This document shows positions 11,847 through 25,259 of a stretch of 64,000 nucleotides of DNA, piece by piece (positions within the stretch are counted from its first letter, which is position 1; each line of letters begins with the position of its first letter). Location of the stretch: NCBI RefSeq assembly GCF_905475345.1, contig NC_066587.1:606501-670500 (forward strand), in the 5' to 3' direction. The position numbers and the translations under genes were made by a program. The notes beneath the pieces are model-generated. The model saw only the letters and a program-made list of their open reading frames with translations. It had not been told where the DNA came from and ran no database searches. Source of the DNA: Vespula vulgaris (Eukaryota; Arthropoda; Insecta; Hymenoptera; Vespidae).

Positions 11847-13173
11847 TCATTCATTTTCATACGTATTAGAAACAATGATTAAATCCTAAATTATCATAAA
11901 TCATAATACGGTAATATTACCAGACGTAAAACTAACAAATTTCTTCGTCCATAGTGTCGATAAGAATTTATTCGTTAACTAAGAACCTTTGTTCCATCGC
12001 GGGAAAATTCAAAAAGCCCAGAGGCGTATTATCGAAAACATCGCGAAAATGTGGGAAACAACGCGAGAATGCGAACGCGATTATTAAGCGCATACCGTGC
12101 ATTTTTAACGATTCGCCTATCCTCTTCCACCTCTCTCCCTCCCTCTCTCCCTCCCTCTCTCTCTCTTTTCTTTCTTTTTATTTTTTCCTTTTTTTTCCCC
12201 TTTTCTTTCGCGCATACCACGACCGTAATCCGAATTCCGAAACAATGCGGCTTTTCTCCGCAGCGATTGTCCCTATAGCCGAATTCACTTTTCAATTAGA
12301 AGGTTTACAATGCACATTCGACTCGAATCGTTCCAACGATGGTATATTGGCCTACAATCGAGGTCGACGTCGTCGAGATAATATCGACCAGAAAGACAGA
12401 GAGACAGAGAGACAGAGAAAGAGAGAGAGAGAGAGAGCGACTAACGATAGCTTTGATAAGTTCATTAAACATATCCGACAATGAGTCCTTGTCGCGGTAC
12501 AATTCAATCGAATCCGTCGGACCGACGGAAGATCGTTCGAGATCCCCTCGCACATCTCAAACTCGCGTTTCATATTTCCCCGATCGAATATATGTATAAT
12601 CGAATTTTCTTATATTAACCTAGATATAAATAATTTATCGCATGAAAAATTTATTTCATCAATAATAATACTACACAGGTACATATATAAATGCTATATG
12701 TATATGTATCTATAGATAGGGAAATAAAATGAAAAATAATAACCGAGTAGAATCTATCTATCTATCTATCGAATTAGCTATTCTTTCACGCTATAGACAC
12801 GATATTTAAAATTTCAATAGGGATTCGAGCGGGCCTCATAGTCCGAGTCGTATAATACGAAATTCTCTTTAGCCACCGGACGCGCTTCATCGTATCGCGA
12901 GTCGTCTCTTCTAATATTAAACACCTTCGGCGTGGCAAAAAAAGTGGCGTTGGTAGATCGATAATTTCTTTGTCGCGTTATATGAAAAAAAAAAGAAAAA
13001 GAAAAAGGAAAATATGAAAAAAAAATATATATATATGTGATCGACGGAGTAAGAGAGAAGAAAAGTTGGAAAGTAAAAAAAAAAAAAGTGCGTCGGCTCG
13101 TTTTCGCGTTTTAACCTCCATTAGTGGCCTTAGCTTCGTATAGTCCGATAGAGATAGAACGAGATAGACAGAC

Positions 13174-13229
<56 letters not shown>

Positions 13230-13462
13230 AAAGGAGTGGAAGAGCTCTTGGCATAGCAACAACTTAATGTTATGTAAAGATAGCAGGAGGGGTTGGTCCT
13301 CCGGAGGACTTCCCTCTCGAAAGCCGGTGTATATTAATGCGCGAGAGTGAGTGGGGAGGAGTAAGGGAAATAGAGATTCCGCGAGATGTTGCGAGCCGCG
13401 AGATGATGCGGCTCGCAAACGCGACCGAGAGGGAGGGAGAGAGAAAGAAGGAGAAAGAGAAC

Positions 13463-13493
<31 letters not shown>

Positions 13494-13847
13494 GGAGAGG
13501 GAGAAGGAGAGGGAGAAAGAGGGAGAGAGGAGTCTGCAGATGCTCACCGTGGAATATCTAAATAAATCCGCGTGTCGACCACCCTTAAAATCTCGTCGAA
13601 TAAGTAATAACGTTCGGCGTGAGTGAACCAACTTCTTCTTCTCCCTTTCTCTTTCTCTCTTTCTCTTTCTCTCTCTTTTTACTTTCACCCTCTACAAGCT
13701 AGCCACCCCTTTTAGCTTGCATAAGCGAGCGCATCCGATTTTGGGACTTTAATTGGCTCGAGGGAATTCCATCGTGTGGAAACTTTGGTAAGAGAAAACT
13801 TTTGAGATATTTCGTAATCCTCGAAAGAAATAGAGAAAGGGATGGAC

Positions 13848-13848
13848 G

Positions 13849-13888
<40 letters not shown>

Positions 13889-13900
13889 CATAAATATATG

Positions 13901-13932
<32 letters not shown>

Positions 13933-13940
13933 TGTACATA
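13848..13940. repeat. (TA)n / TACA-rich repeat
   Basis: A perfect TA run at about 13851-13881, then degenerate ATGTATAT repeats. Confidence 0.9.
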
Positions 13941-14655
13941 TGTATGTATATATACTTTTTTGATTTCTTTTTTCTTTATTTTTTATTTTTTTTATTTTTT
14001 TTTGTTTCTTATGAATCGACAAGTTAACGTCCCACGCTCGTGTAGTACATAGCTGCCAAAGAGATTTAAGATCGGCTTAATCAAGTTTTTTTTAACATCG
14101 TAAATTATCGCTTAGACCGTCGGTGGTAGTTATACGAAGAAGTAGGAGGAGGAGATGAAGGAGGAAGAGAAGGAGGTTGGAAAGGATTACGATGGGGGTC
14201 GGGGTGATTAAAGATTCGTAAGATTTCATTGAAGCGCATCCCAAAGGAGGGTTGCGTTCCGCACGCGCTCGTACGGAAGAAGCCGAAGCCGAAGCCGAAG
14301 TCGAAGCCGAAGATGTTTCTTTTTTTTTTCTTTTTTTTTTTTTTAAGGAAAGAGGACCTGGAAGAGGAAAGCGGCTATCAATTTCCGACCGGGTTTTAAA
14401 AGAACTTGGGAAGTTAACTTGGGATATACACACCTACACGGTCTTTAATAAACTTGGGGAGAAGTTCACAGGTGTCGTAATCGCGGGTAGAAAAAGTTTT
14501 TCAATTCTTTTTAGAATTACCCGTATCTCTTTTTATCGTATGCCTCTTCGATATCGTTTGTTCCTATGCGTTTTATTTTTGTTTCTCTCTCTCTCTTTTT
14601 TTTCCTTTCTTTCTTTCTATTTTTTTTTTTATTCTTTTTCCTATTTTTCTTTCCT

Positions 14656-14695
<40 letters not shown>

Positions 14696-15043
14696 GTACT
14701 AATCGTTTCGTTCATATTTCTTTCGCAATTGGATCGATCTCATTGAGAGTAATTTGGGTGTAGATTAGCAGAGCGAAGGTAGGGCTCGTGTAAATGCACG
14801 AGGACATCCGGTTGATCGTAACGACAGGACAATTTACGAAGTTTCGGCTGGCTGTCTGTCGCGCTCCGATGGGGAGAACACGTCGACCGAGATAACGCTC
14901 ATACGCGATCGATGCGTTCGTTCGCTCGGGATGAAATTATTTAGACGTTCCGCGATCGACGGATTTATTAGATCGCATCCCGTCCTATCTAATTGACAAT
15001 GATAACGACTGGTTCTTTTTTCTTTCCTTTTCTTTTCTTTCTT

Positions 15044-15049
15044 TTTATT
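15044..15049 (-). terminator. possible poly(A) signal of the large secreted-protein gene
   Basis: TTTATT on the plus strand reads AATAAA on the minus strand, about 220 bp downstream of the stop at 15267. It sits at the edge of a T-rich and TTA-rich tract, so assignment is tentative. Confidence 0.35.
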
Positions 15050-15082
15050 TTTTTATTATTATTATTATCGTTGTTGTTATTA

Positions 15083-15113
<31 letters not shown>

Positions 15114-15186
15114 ATTATTATTATCGTTATTGTTATTATTATCATTATCATTATTATTATTATATTATTACTACTACTATTATTAT
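15050..15186. repeat. (TTA)n imperfect repeat
   Basis: TTA units with GTTGTT, TCATTA and CTACTA variants. It lies just beyond the stop codon of the large minus-strand gene and may be part of its 3'UTR. Confidence 0.9.
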
Positions 15187-15266
15187 CATATCTCTACCTT
15201 GTAATCGGTGAATATAATATAATCTTTTCGAGTTGGTCGTTATATAAGCTTCGTCGTTAATCGATT

Positions 15267-15870
15267 TCAATTCTTTTTCTTTTTCTTTTTTTCCGTAGTC
15301 CGCGACGTCTCATTTTTGTCATCGGCATAAACGTTGATCCCTCGTTCCATCATCTTTAATTTTTCTTCGTTCTCGCTCGTATCGTTTGGTTTTTTCAACG
15401 AAATTATTTTGTCGTTAACAAAATTGGGAGACGAGTGAACGGTCGTTAATTCGTAATAGGAAACAACAGTAGTGTTAATATTTAACGTGACGTTATTTAA
15501 AGTCGATCGGATGAAAGTCTTCTTACCCTCCTCGATCTTTTCTATTTTATTATTTTCTCGTTTTTCCCTTGGCTTCTCATCGTTCACAATCTTCTTCCCT
15601 TTAATTCCCGTCAATCTCTCGAATTGTTCTTCCTCTCTAAGCTTGTTTCGCATATCCTTACCGAAGGCCACCTCTTCGAGTTGTCTCTCGTTTTGCTTTT
15701 TCCACGACTCGCGTTTATTAAGGAGTATCATCTCGTCCTCGGCAAGATTTTTACCTTTCACCGGTAAATCGTCGAAATTATCGTTATAAAGATTTGCGAT
15801 AGTAACATTGTCTCTTTTTCGGATTTCTCTCTTTTTCTTTAGGTCGGTCGATCGTCCGTCTCTTATTTTC
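15267..15870 (-). CDS. exon 16 (last) of the large secreted protein
   Basis: 604 nt to the stop at 15267-15269. Content is Glu/Lys/Asn-rich with motifs NLYNDNFDDLPVKGKNLAE and EQFERLTGIKGKK, NVT/NTT/NDT glycosylation sequons and a poly-Lys tail (EKKKKKKN). The poly-Lys end is encoded by an A-rich run on the transcribed strand, so the exact C-terminus is sensitive to homopolymer errors. Confidence 0.75.
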
Positions 15871-16761
15871 CTATAAATCAAAATTCTGTATCAATTAACA
15901 TTCGGCTGAGCTTACTATTATTTTCTTTTCCTATGCTATTATTCGATAAACGAGTTTTTTATCAATATCTCGTGTAAAATATATATGTAAAAAAAAAAAA
16001 AATCATTTCTTTTAAAAACGACAGTGTACTTTAAATCGTTACTATATAAATCGCTTGTTTAATAAATAATAGACGAGTGTTTCATTGAATATCTTATAAA
16101 AAATATAAGAAAAAAATAATTTTTGTTAATTGTAAAAACAATTGAGTGGTACCTTCTCTTCCTTTTCTTTCTTTTTTTTATTTCAAATTGTTACTTTACA
16201 AATAAATTGCTTACCCGTTCTGGTCGTTCAAAATACTCATAGATTTATAGATCTCTGGCTGTTCGTATTTGAAATCAAATTGATCCCATTCATCCTCCAA
16301 ATTATCCCCACGTTTTTGTCTTATCATAGCAGCGTGACGTGCAAGTTTTCGATACTCCGGCGTCTCGTTCTTATCGTACCTTCTTTCATTTCGCCTACGA
16401 CGTTTACGTTTACGTTTCTTACGCTTTTTTCGTCGTTTTTTATTAACGGAATAATTGGAACTTCGAATAGGCCGACGTTTCTTTCTTTCAACGTCCGACG
16501 CATAAGTGACATTGTCGAATTTCCAAAAGTCGGATACGTTCGCGTCCTTGGACGAAGTGAGATTCCTATCGAATTCGACATTTGGCGAGGCATTATCGTA
16601 ACGAAGAATAAATTCTGCGTTACGTCTTGACGGTACGGTCTTTGGGCCAGTTTTATTTTTCTCCGATTTTTCCTTCATCTCGATGTAATGTAAAAGCAAA
16701 TTCAATTGTCTGACCTAATCAAACAACGGAGAGATTCAAAACTATCGATTGTTATTACTAC

Positions 16762-16794
<33 letters not shown>

Positions 16795-19700
16795 TATTAA
16801 AATATTACGATTATGTTATATAGAACGATTGAGATATTAAATCGATTTAGCTATATTACCAGATAATCGTGGACAGTCTGGACCTTTATCTTCTCTTTGG
16901 CAGATAAAGCGTTGTACTGGTTTATAAGATTCTGCAATATTCGAACCTTCTTGTGGAGTTCGTTGACGTCTTTATCAGGTTCTTGATCGGAAGTTTTGGG
17001 AAAAAGTATCTTGTCGTCCGACGGATGTTCGGTCGTTTCTTTATCGTGTACCAATGGTAATAAAGGTGTCTGTAAATTTTAATGAATTGTTTCTTTCGAT
17101 TTAGTTATCTAACGACGAGTCGATTTTTATTCAATTGCAATGTTCAATAATAAACGTAAAATATTTTTTGTTCTCTCTTTTCTTTTATTCTTTACTTGTT
17201 CCTCCGATTCTTTCTTTCCGTTGACTTCCAACATCCACTCTAAAAATTGTCGCATGTCCGGTGGTAATGCCGAGCAAGTTTTCTTTTGGACTTCGTCCAA
17301 CACTAGTCGACCAAGAAGTTCCATAACTTTCTTCATCGTCTTCTCGGTATGTTTTATCTGTTTTCAAAGAATAATCGGTCCAGTTTTTCCGTAGATTAAT
17401 CGAAAAGAGACTAGTTTTTTAAAAGATCTTTATGAAATTTAATTTTCTTATCCTATTTTTCTATTCTCTTCCTGCTTCATTTTTTACTTACTTGATAGGA
17501 GCGTCGTACGAGACGAGTAGGTACGCGTGAAAAATTAAAAATAAAATTATTATTTAATTTCTTCTTTCTCTCTACTCTCGAGAAAGAAAATATCGATGTA
17601 TTTCTTACATACCTCGCCGTCATCGAATCCCTGATAAGTCTTATCATTCTCGGTCGAATCTTCGGGTTTGTTCTTTCTATAAAGACCCGGACCTAGAGCT
17701 ACCTTAAGGGCTTCGTTCTTTTGCACCTACGATGCAAACGAATCGATAATACTTTCGCTTTTCGTCTAACCAGGCCAGTCGCCATCTATCAAAGAAAACA
17801 TCACGCGCTTTTTCTTACTTGTTCGAAAATGTTTTCGACGATTTTTCCAGCCAATTCTCCATGAAGAGCCAAATCCATTTGAGATTCATCTTCCATGTTG
17901 TCAGCTGTCAGGAGCATAGCGAGCTTCTTTCTACGCGTATCCTCATCCTCCGTCTCCTTCTCTCTCATTGTCTGTATATTCATCGCTCGTTATTTATCGG
18001 GCCATCTTTATCCCCGAAAAAAAAAAATAAATAAATAAATAAATAAATAAAACACCATCCTCGCTGTCGTCACTCAATTTTCATTTTACTTTACGACTAA
18101 ATCGATACCTTCCTATTTTAATTTCGTCAATCGTTCGTTCGTCCGTTCGTCCGTTCGTTCGTTCGTTCGTTCGTCGACACAATTTTATTTACTCGTTCTT
18201 TCCTTTCTTTCTTTCTTTCTTTTTAATCGTTAATTTTTAACTCACGTTTTGATCGTTCACACTCTCCTGTTGAATAACGTTAGAGCCAGCTACGATATCA
18301 GCATTAGAATTCCTTCGAATTCCCTTCGCCGTTCCCGTTTCACGATACTTTTTCATCTCGATCTTTTCCACTTCCTTCCTCTTCTTCGCGCCCATATTTT
18401 TCTTCTTCCTCTGACGCTGTTGTCCCTTCCTCCATACGATTTCCCGAAAATTCGCAAAGGGACGACGTTTCGAAAGTTTCCTCCTCCTTTTCGAATCGCC
18501 AAGAAACTCGAATCTCTCGTCCTTGTTCAAATTTCTAGCACGTTTCTTGGTCATTTTCCATTTGGAATTTTTCTTATTCTTTTTCTTATTCCTCTTTCTT
18601 TTCTTATTCTTATTCTTCTTTCTCTTCCTCTTCTTCTTCTTGTTTCGTCTCCTTTTATTTTTGTTCTTTTTTCGATCATTAATCTTTCTACCGTTCGAAT
18701 CGTCTTCGTTCGATTTATAAAGATCGTTCAAATCGCTATACTTCAAATGCGTATTATCGTTTTCTTTGTATTTGTAAGGGTCAATCGTGTAAAGATCTTT
18801 CGTGATATCGTTCGAATGCGAATAATACGTATCGTACGGATTTCCCTCGTCGTAATTTAACGAGTAAGAATTTCCTTCTCGTTTCACTCTCGATGCATTC
18901 CTATTGGCCAATGGTTCCAACCGAGGGCGGCTACTAGACTCGATTTTAACGCTATTCACGGTCGAATGGCTTTCGTTGCTCGACCTGCTTTTTTTTTCAT
19001 TTTTTTTTATCGTTTCGTTAGAATTATCATTGATATCTCGGGGATAATACGACGAATTTATTGTATTTATTTCGTAATTCGTAGACATTTTTACAATGTT
19101 CATAGTCGTTGTTAGATTTTCATTATTTATAGAAGGAACATTAGTCGAGGTATCGTTGGACGTATCGTTCTTAATAGAATCATCGTTGATCGTTTTCAGG
19201 CCTCTTCCCAATCTAACTTTAATGTCGTCGTCGAAATCATCGATACGATCCATAGGCTCTACGAACGATTCGTGCATATCTTTAGACTCGAGAAGCGAGC
19301 GTTTATCACCGTCGATACTCGGAACGTTCTCTTCTAGTTCGTTCATGGAATCGTGGTACTTTCCATTTTCATAAGGCGAACCTGAATCGGTCTCGGGCGC
19401 AGTTTTTCGCTTGGATAACCCCGATCGAAGCACTCCGCTTGATTTGGAACGTGAATCATTTATAGTTTCCACTACCTGCGATAAAACATTTATTTTGTAA
19501 AGTACCTCGCCGGAGGAATAATATTTAATGTCTAATGTAACTACATACATATGTAGGTATAATCGTTATTTGCTTTTACGATTAAATCGACCGATCGATG
19601 GGTCGATAGGTCGATCGATCACCCATTAAGAAAAAAAAAAAAACACGGTTAACGAAATTCTTTATTTTCTCAATGAGCGTCTCTCAACTAGCGGATCGAT

Positions 19701-20208
19701 CTGAATCGAAAATATAAATTTTATATATTAAACATGCTCTTTACGGGGATCACTTTCCATTCGATGTTGCCGATATTACTATAGTTTGGATTCGACTGAT
19801 GATTCTTAGTTCCGTTTGATGTTCTCTCCTCGAAAATATCGCCTTGCTCTACTCCACCTTTAAACAGATCGTCCGTCTTCTTTAAAGCCATGTAATTACT
19901 TGCCGACGTATTGTTATTGCTGTCGTTCGTCTTATTCTCGAGATCGTCGTCGGATTCCTGATGCATTCGTTGATCGCCTTTAAGCCGAGGTCCATTTTTA
20001 TTCTCGTTATCCTCCCAATCGTATAATTTCTTCAGCTCCTCGTACAACACGTTGTCGATATCGTCGTATTCTTTCTCATCTAATTTCTTCATTGCGAGTC
20101 GACTTCCCAATCTACTGGAGACGATATAAATAGGAAGAAAGAGCGAAGGTAGACAAATTTTAAACACTGGACGATAGAAATATATTTCTATCTATCTATT
20201 TTGAAAGG

Positions 20209-20249
<41 letters not shown>

Positions 20250-23200
20250 TAGCAAAGATATACCTAGTCTTTCCGAAACTGTCCAACTTTTTCTTACGTT
20301 CCGGAAATTCGATTGGTTGTACGTCACCGAAAACAACGTCGACTATTTCTCGTTGGAGAGTTTCTGGTCCTTGGAATATATATTCGAGAGATTCCTTCGG
20401 TACAACTCTCTCGACGCTTACAAATTCTTGATTAGGTTCTTCCATCACCCGATTATATTCGTCTTGTTTCTTCCTCTTGTTCGACCTATTACATCATTCG
20501 ATTCATTTAGTTTGCACGATTTAATTGTTATCGTGCTAAGGGATGGAAAAAGATAAATTCGATGGAGAAAGGTCTGTGCGTTTGTCTCTATCTGTAACTA
20601 TACATACACATATGTAGATATATTCACCATTTCGTTCGACAACCTCGACCAGATGATTTCTCATTGCGAAACTCGCCGGAGGCGGCGGCCTCGTTTAAAA
20701 ATGACTTTTCTCGATTCATTTGCAAGCTGTTATCCTCCTCTCTCTCATCTTCAAGCGCGACCTTGCTCCTCAGAAACTTGGATGGATTCTCGTTCTTAGC
20801 TGGTACTTGTTCGAAGAGGAATTGTTGCTTTGGCTCTTTGTTCTTCATTTGCTCTTTTCTTTTCTTCTCTTTCTCTTGTTCCTCGGCTTGTTCATTCTTC
20901 TTCTTCATCAACGTATCGTTCTGAGATTCTCGCAAGTTATCATCTGCGTTTAGAACAACAACAACAACAACGACAACAACGACAACAACAACATCAACAG
21001 TAACAACAACAACAACAACAACAACACAACACAATCAGAAATATCAAATAAATCGAAAATCTGCGCCTTCGCAGCGATTCGAGAAATTTTTATCATTTTT
21101 ATTACCAAGCCCTAAACTCGAGCCAAACAGACTTTCCTTCTTATCGTCGCTCTTTTGCTCGTTATCATCGATAGCTTGCGACTCTCTCGATCGTTCGTTA
21201 ATCTCCTCGTCGTAATCGTAATACTCGATTATACCCAAAGGATAACGCTTCCTTCTAACATGATTCTTCTCATCCTCCCTGTGTTTCTGTGCTATTCGTT
21301 GCTTTATCATCATGTTCACTCTAGCATCGTACGGATTCTTTGCTCTTTCCAACGTCCTTACGTATCTTCCCGCTTTCAAATTATCCCTTTCATCTGTGTA
21401 AATATATGGTGGTTAGAAGAATATACAAGGTGACGTACATGCTTTGTAAAAATTAAGTTTTTTTTTTTTTATTGGGCGAAAAGAAACAAAGGGGTGGCTA
21501 GGGGAGAGAAGAAAGAAAAAGAAAAAGAAAAAGAAAAGAGAATCAGAATTTTTTCCTTTTCTTTTTCTTTCTTTCTTTTTTTTTATACCGTTTTCCTCGT
21601 TCACGTTCCCTTCAAAATTTTCCTTCGAATCCTCGTCGATATTATCCCGTTGTTCTTCGTCTCGATTAATCGCTGACTTTTCGTTACCCAGCTTTCTTTC
21701 ATCGTTCTTTTCGCGACAACTTTTGCCGACTTTACTTATCTCATCCCTCGTCGATCCTTCGTTGCTAACTAGATCTTCCTCCAAACTCTCGTCGTAACTT
21801 TGTAGAAGTCTACGATGATTTTTACCAATGAAACATTTCCACTCGTTATTCAACAGAGATCGATTATTACTCTCATTTTCTTTTGTCCAGAATAATCCTC
21901 TCTTTGGAGTTTTACGTTTCGTCATTCGTTTAGTTTCACTGACGACGTTATTGTTATTATTATTATTATTATTGTTATTATTATTATTATTGATATCGTT
22001 ATCATTGTTATTGTTGCTGTTGTTGTTATTGTTCTTGTTGTTGATGTTATTATTGTTATTATCATTGTTGTCATAATCGAGGAGTTTAGCTTGTTGCGCT
22101 ATCAAATCGTCGACGTTGGTCAACTCTTTGTAATTATTTGTTCGCCAATAATCATTAGAATCTTGATTCGTTTTCTCGTTATAAGAATTTTCTTTGAAAC
22201 TTAATTGTCCTGTGTTATAACTTCCTTCGTTACGTTTTCTACGTTCGAATACATTAGCTTCCTTTTCGTTAAGAAAATCATTCTTTTCGTTAATCCTCTT
22301 ATTTCTCAAATGTGTCACGCTTCTACCTTGATTTTCCAAATTTCCAATTGATTTTTCAAGGTCGACGGCTTCCTCCTGCGATTCCGACTCGTTCCACCAA
22401 GCTGATTCTGTTTTTATATAAATAATCATTTGAAATAAAAGATCTGATGACTTTTTAAGGTCGTTCATTAAATATGCTATTTCAAAATATAAAAAAAAAA
22501 AGATATTTCTATGGCCAGTTTGATCGAGCGAGTTCTATTTAAAACAATTAAATAAATAAATGATTTCATAGGTATCAATCATTAACATGTACCATTGAAA
22601 ATATAAAAAGAAAATTATACATATTTACATTGATAATCTGTTTTTACCAAACGTGAATTCCATTTACAATAATTCAATAAATCGTTTCTATATACCTATA
22701 TATCGTTACTGCATTATTTGAAATATAAAAGATATATCGCGTAGTGGCTCGTTTCATTCGATATCATTAACTACCTATACTATTCAAAATAAATTAAAAA
22801 AAAAAAAATATATCGAATTTTTCTATACTATCGTTTGATTTTCTTTCTTCTTCTAAACGTCTTTGTGAAATAACACGCGTTTAGTAAGTCTCGGAAATGT
22901 TAAAAAAAAAATAAATAAATAAATAATACTATTCTTCTCATTGATCTCACGTTATACGTGTAATATTTAGAAAAGCCATGTAAACAAAAGTGTAGTACTT
23001 GTGTTTTCATCTTCGTTCGCAGGAGCGTTCGATCGTTCAGTATGTTTCTGACTTTTCGACGGTGAAAACGACGGGGTGTCTTTCTTTCGTTCATCTTTGT
23101 TCTTCTTTTTCGACGAATCTACCTCGGTAAGTCTATCGTATTCGTTATTATTTAAGATCGCTTTCTGAATAGCTTTACTTCTTTCCGAATTATCGTCCCT

Positions 23201-25210
23201 TCTAGTTAAATTTTCCTTTAATTCTAACACGGTTTGTTTCAATTTTTCTAACGATGCGTCGGAGTCCATGGTTTCTTTTTTGTCTAGGTTATAGATCATC
23301 TTGTAATCTAGATTTGTTAAAAGATCTTTTTATCATTTTTCATAAGTTTCCTTTCATAAATCATTTATATGTTTAAATTTATATATTATTTATATATTAC
23401 GCTATTGTTATTTTTATTTATATAATTATTAATACATATTGTGTTTTATATATATATATATTATGCGTATATTGTGCTAATATGTGTATACAAATGTTAT
23501 TAGATACGTATTACGTATGTTATGTTAACATGTATACATATACATACATACATATATATATAAAACACAAATAAGATAGGATAAACAAAATAATTTGAAT
23601 TGCGTTTAATGCAAGATGATATTTAATTCATAGAAACATTCAATCGTAACCTGAATCGTCGTTGTTCGTACGTGGGACTTCATAATTACGAGTCCATCGA
23701 TTCTCTCCGTTAACCCTTGCGTATTGAAGATTCTTATTAGAATTCAAGCGATCGCCCAAAGAAAAACGATCATTCGAAGGCCGTTGATTTTTTATACTTT
23801 CTTTTCTCTCGTAGATACCTTTATTTTTTCTGTTTGCGAAAGAGAAATGAATTTTATTTTTAAACTGCGAATAACAAGTACGATGTATTTTAATTAATTT
23901 TAAACAAATGTATTATACTTTTTTTTTTCTTTCTCTTCGACTAACTTTTACGAATTTATTTTTATTTTTTTATTTATTTTTATCATATTAATATATATAT
24001 ATATATATCTTTGCAAACGATGTCTCGTATATTTTTTTTTTTCTTTAAACGAAGTTTAAGAATGAAATTTTTTAATTTTTTTTTTTAACATTGGACTAAC
24101 CTGTACACACGATTTGGATCATTTAAACTATCCGCAGCCTGATCTATCCACTTCAATTCGTCTCGAGCTTTCAAGATATTTTTCAAGAAGGAACGCAAAG
24201 CAGGACTGTCAGACTCGTTCGTAACATTTTCCGATCGATGATCTATAGATTTGATCGATTGACTTTGATCGATCTAAAAAAACCAAAAAAAGAAAAAACA
24301 AGAAAATATTAACGAAGAGATAGCGTAATTGTAATAAACGAACGTCTATCGATTATTAAATCGTGTTTATAGGATCATATATAATATTATAATTAATTTC
24401 TACAATATGTATAAATCACTTGATCGCCGAAGCGCTACACATTTGTTCTCAATCCGACTGAATACCTCAACTCATTCGTACATATATCTTTTAATTTATG
24501 GGGAGGGTAGGGGAAGAAAAAAGAAAGAAAAGAAAAATTATTTAGAATAGAAGAATAGATATCGAAAGAACACACGAGTGATAATCAGCTTCTAATGTAT
24601 GATTAAGTATCGTCAAAGTATATCAAGATTAGTTTTCAAATTATATTCTTCATAATAGCTTCAATATAGTTATCAAATTATATTCTTCATAATAGCTAAT
24701 ACATATAATATAATTTATAAAAGTAATCAAAGAAAAAATCGTAGAATACGTTTCTTTAAAAACGTGTACGATTATTCGACAATCATTATTCAAAGTATTA
24801 CTAAATTATACGATCATCAAAGTATTAAATTTATTTCGATCCAATTATATACTTCTCTCTCTCTCTTTCTCTCTCTCTCATATCTTTCTCATCTCTCGTA
24901 TATTCTAATTTCTGAAAAAGAAAGGACAAAATCAGAGCAAACGTTTTGTAAGAAGAACTGCCGAGTGTCTTGTCGTTGACAATTCTTTTTTTCCCTTTAC
25001 TAGTCCACTCATTCTCTCTCTCTCTTTCTCTTTCAACATGTTGGCGTGTTATAATAACACCGGTACGCTTCCGTTACGCATCGTTCCTATTCGTTTTGTC
25101 CTTTTTCTCGGTTGCGCGCGTACGAGAGAGGTAAAGATAGAGATAGAAATACAGATAGATATAGAAACAGAGATAGAGACAGAAATAAAGAGAGAGAAAG
25201 ACAGATAGAA

Positions 25211-25259
<49 letters not shown>

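Larger units (their letters stand above)
9401..15266. other. intergenic: microsatellite-dense region
   Basis: No exon is supportable. The stretch contains GAGATA repeats (9420-9450), (TC)n at 9603-9636, (TTTC)n at 9692-9750, TAG units at 10008-10083, CTG/CTA units at 11074-11138, (CT)n at 11145-11208, (CGTTT)n at 11376-11406, (CCGT)n at 11621-11680, several GA/CT runs at 12400-13680, TA-rich runs at 13850-13960, and (TTTC)n at 14655-14695. Unique islands lie at 9480-9600, 10085-10260, 11710-11815, 11940-12120, 12770-12970 and 14740-15000. All long ORFs follow the repeats. Confidence 0.6.

Noticed and set aside
12978..13688. 236-aa minus-strand ORF
   Set aside because: Ser-Leu repeats from GA arrays interrupted by short unique segments. 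Opposite-strand ORFs are equally open.
18249..18860. 203-aa plus-strand ORF opposite exon 10 of the large gene
   Set aside because: Antisense of the Lys-rich block reads as Leu/Phe. It is a shadow of the minus-strand exon.
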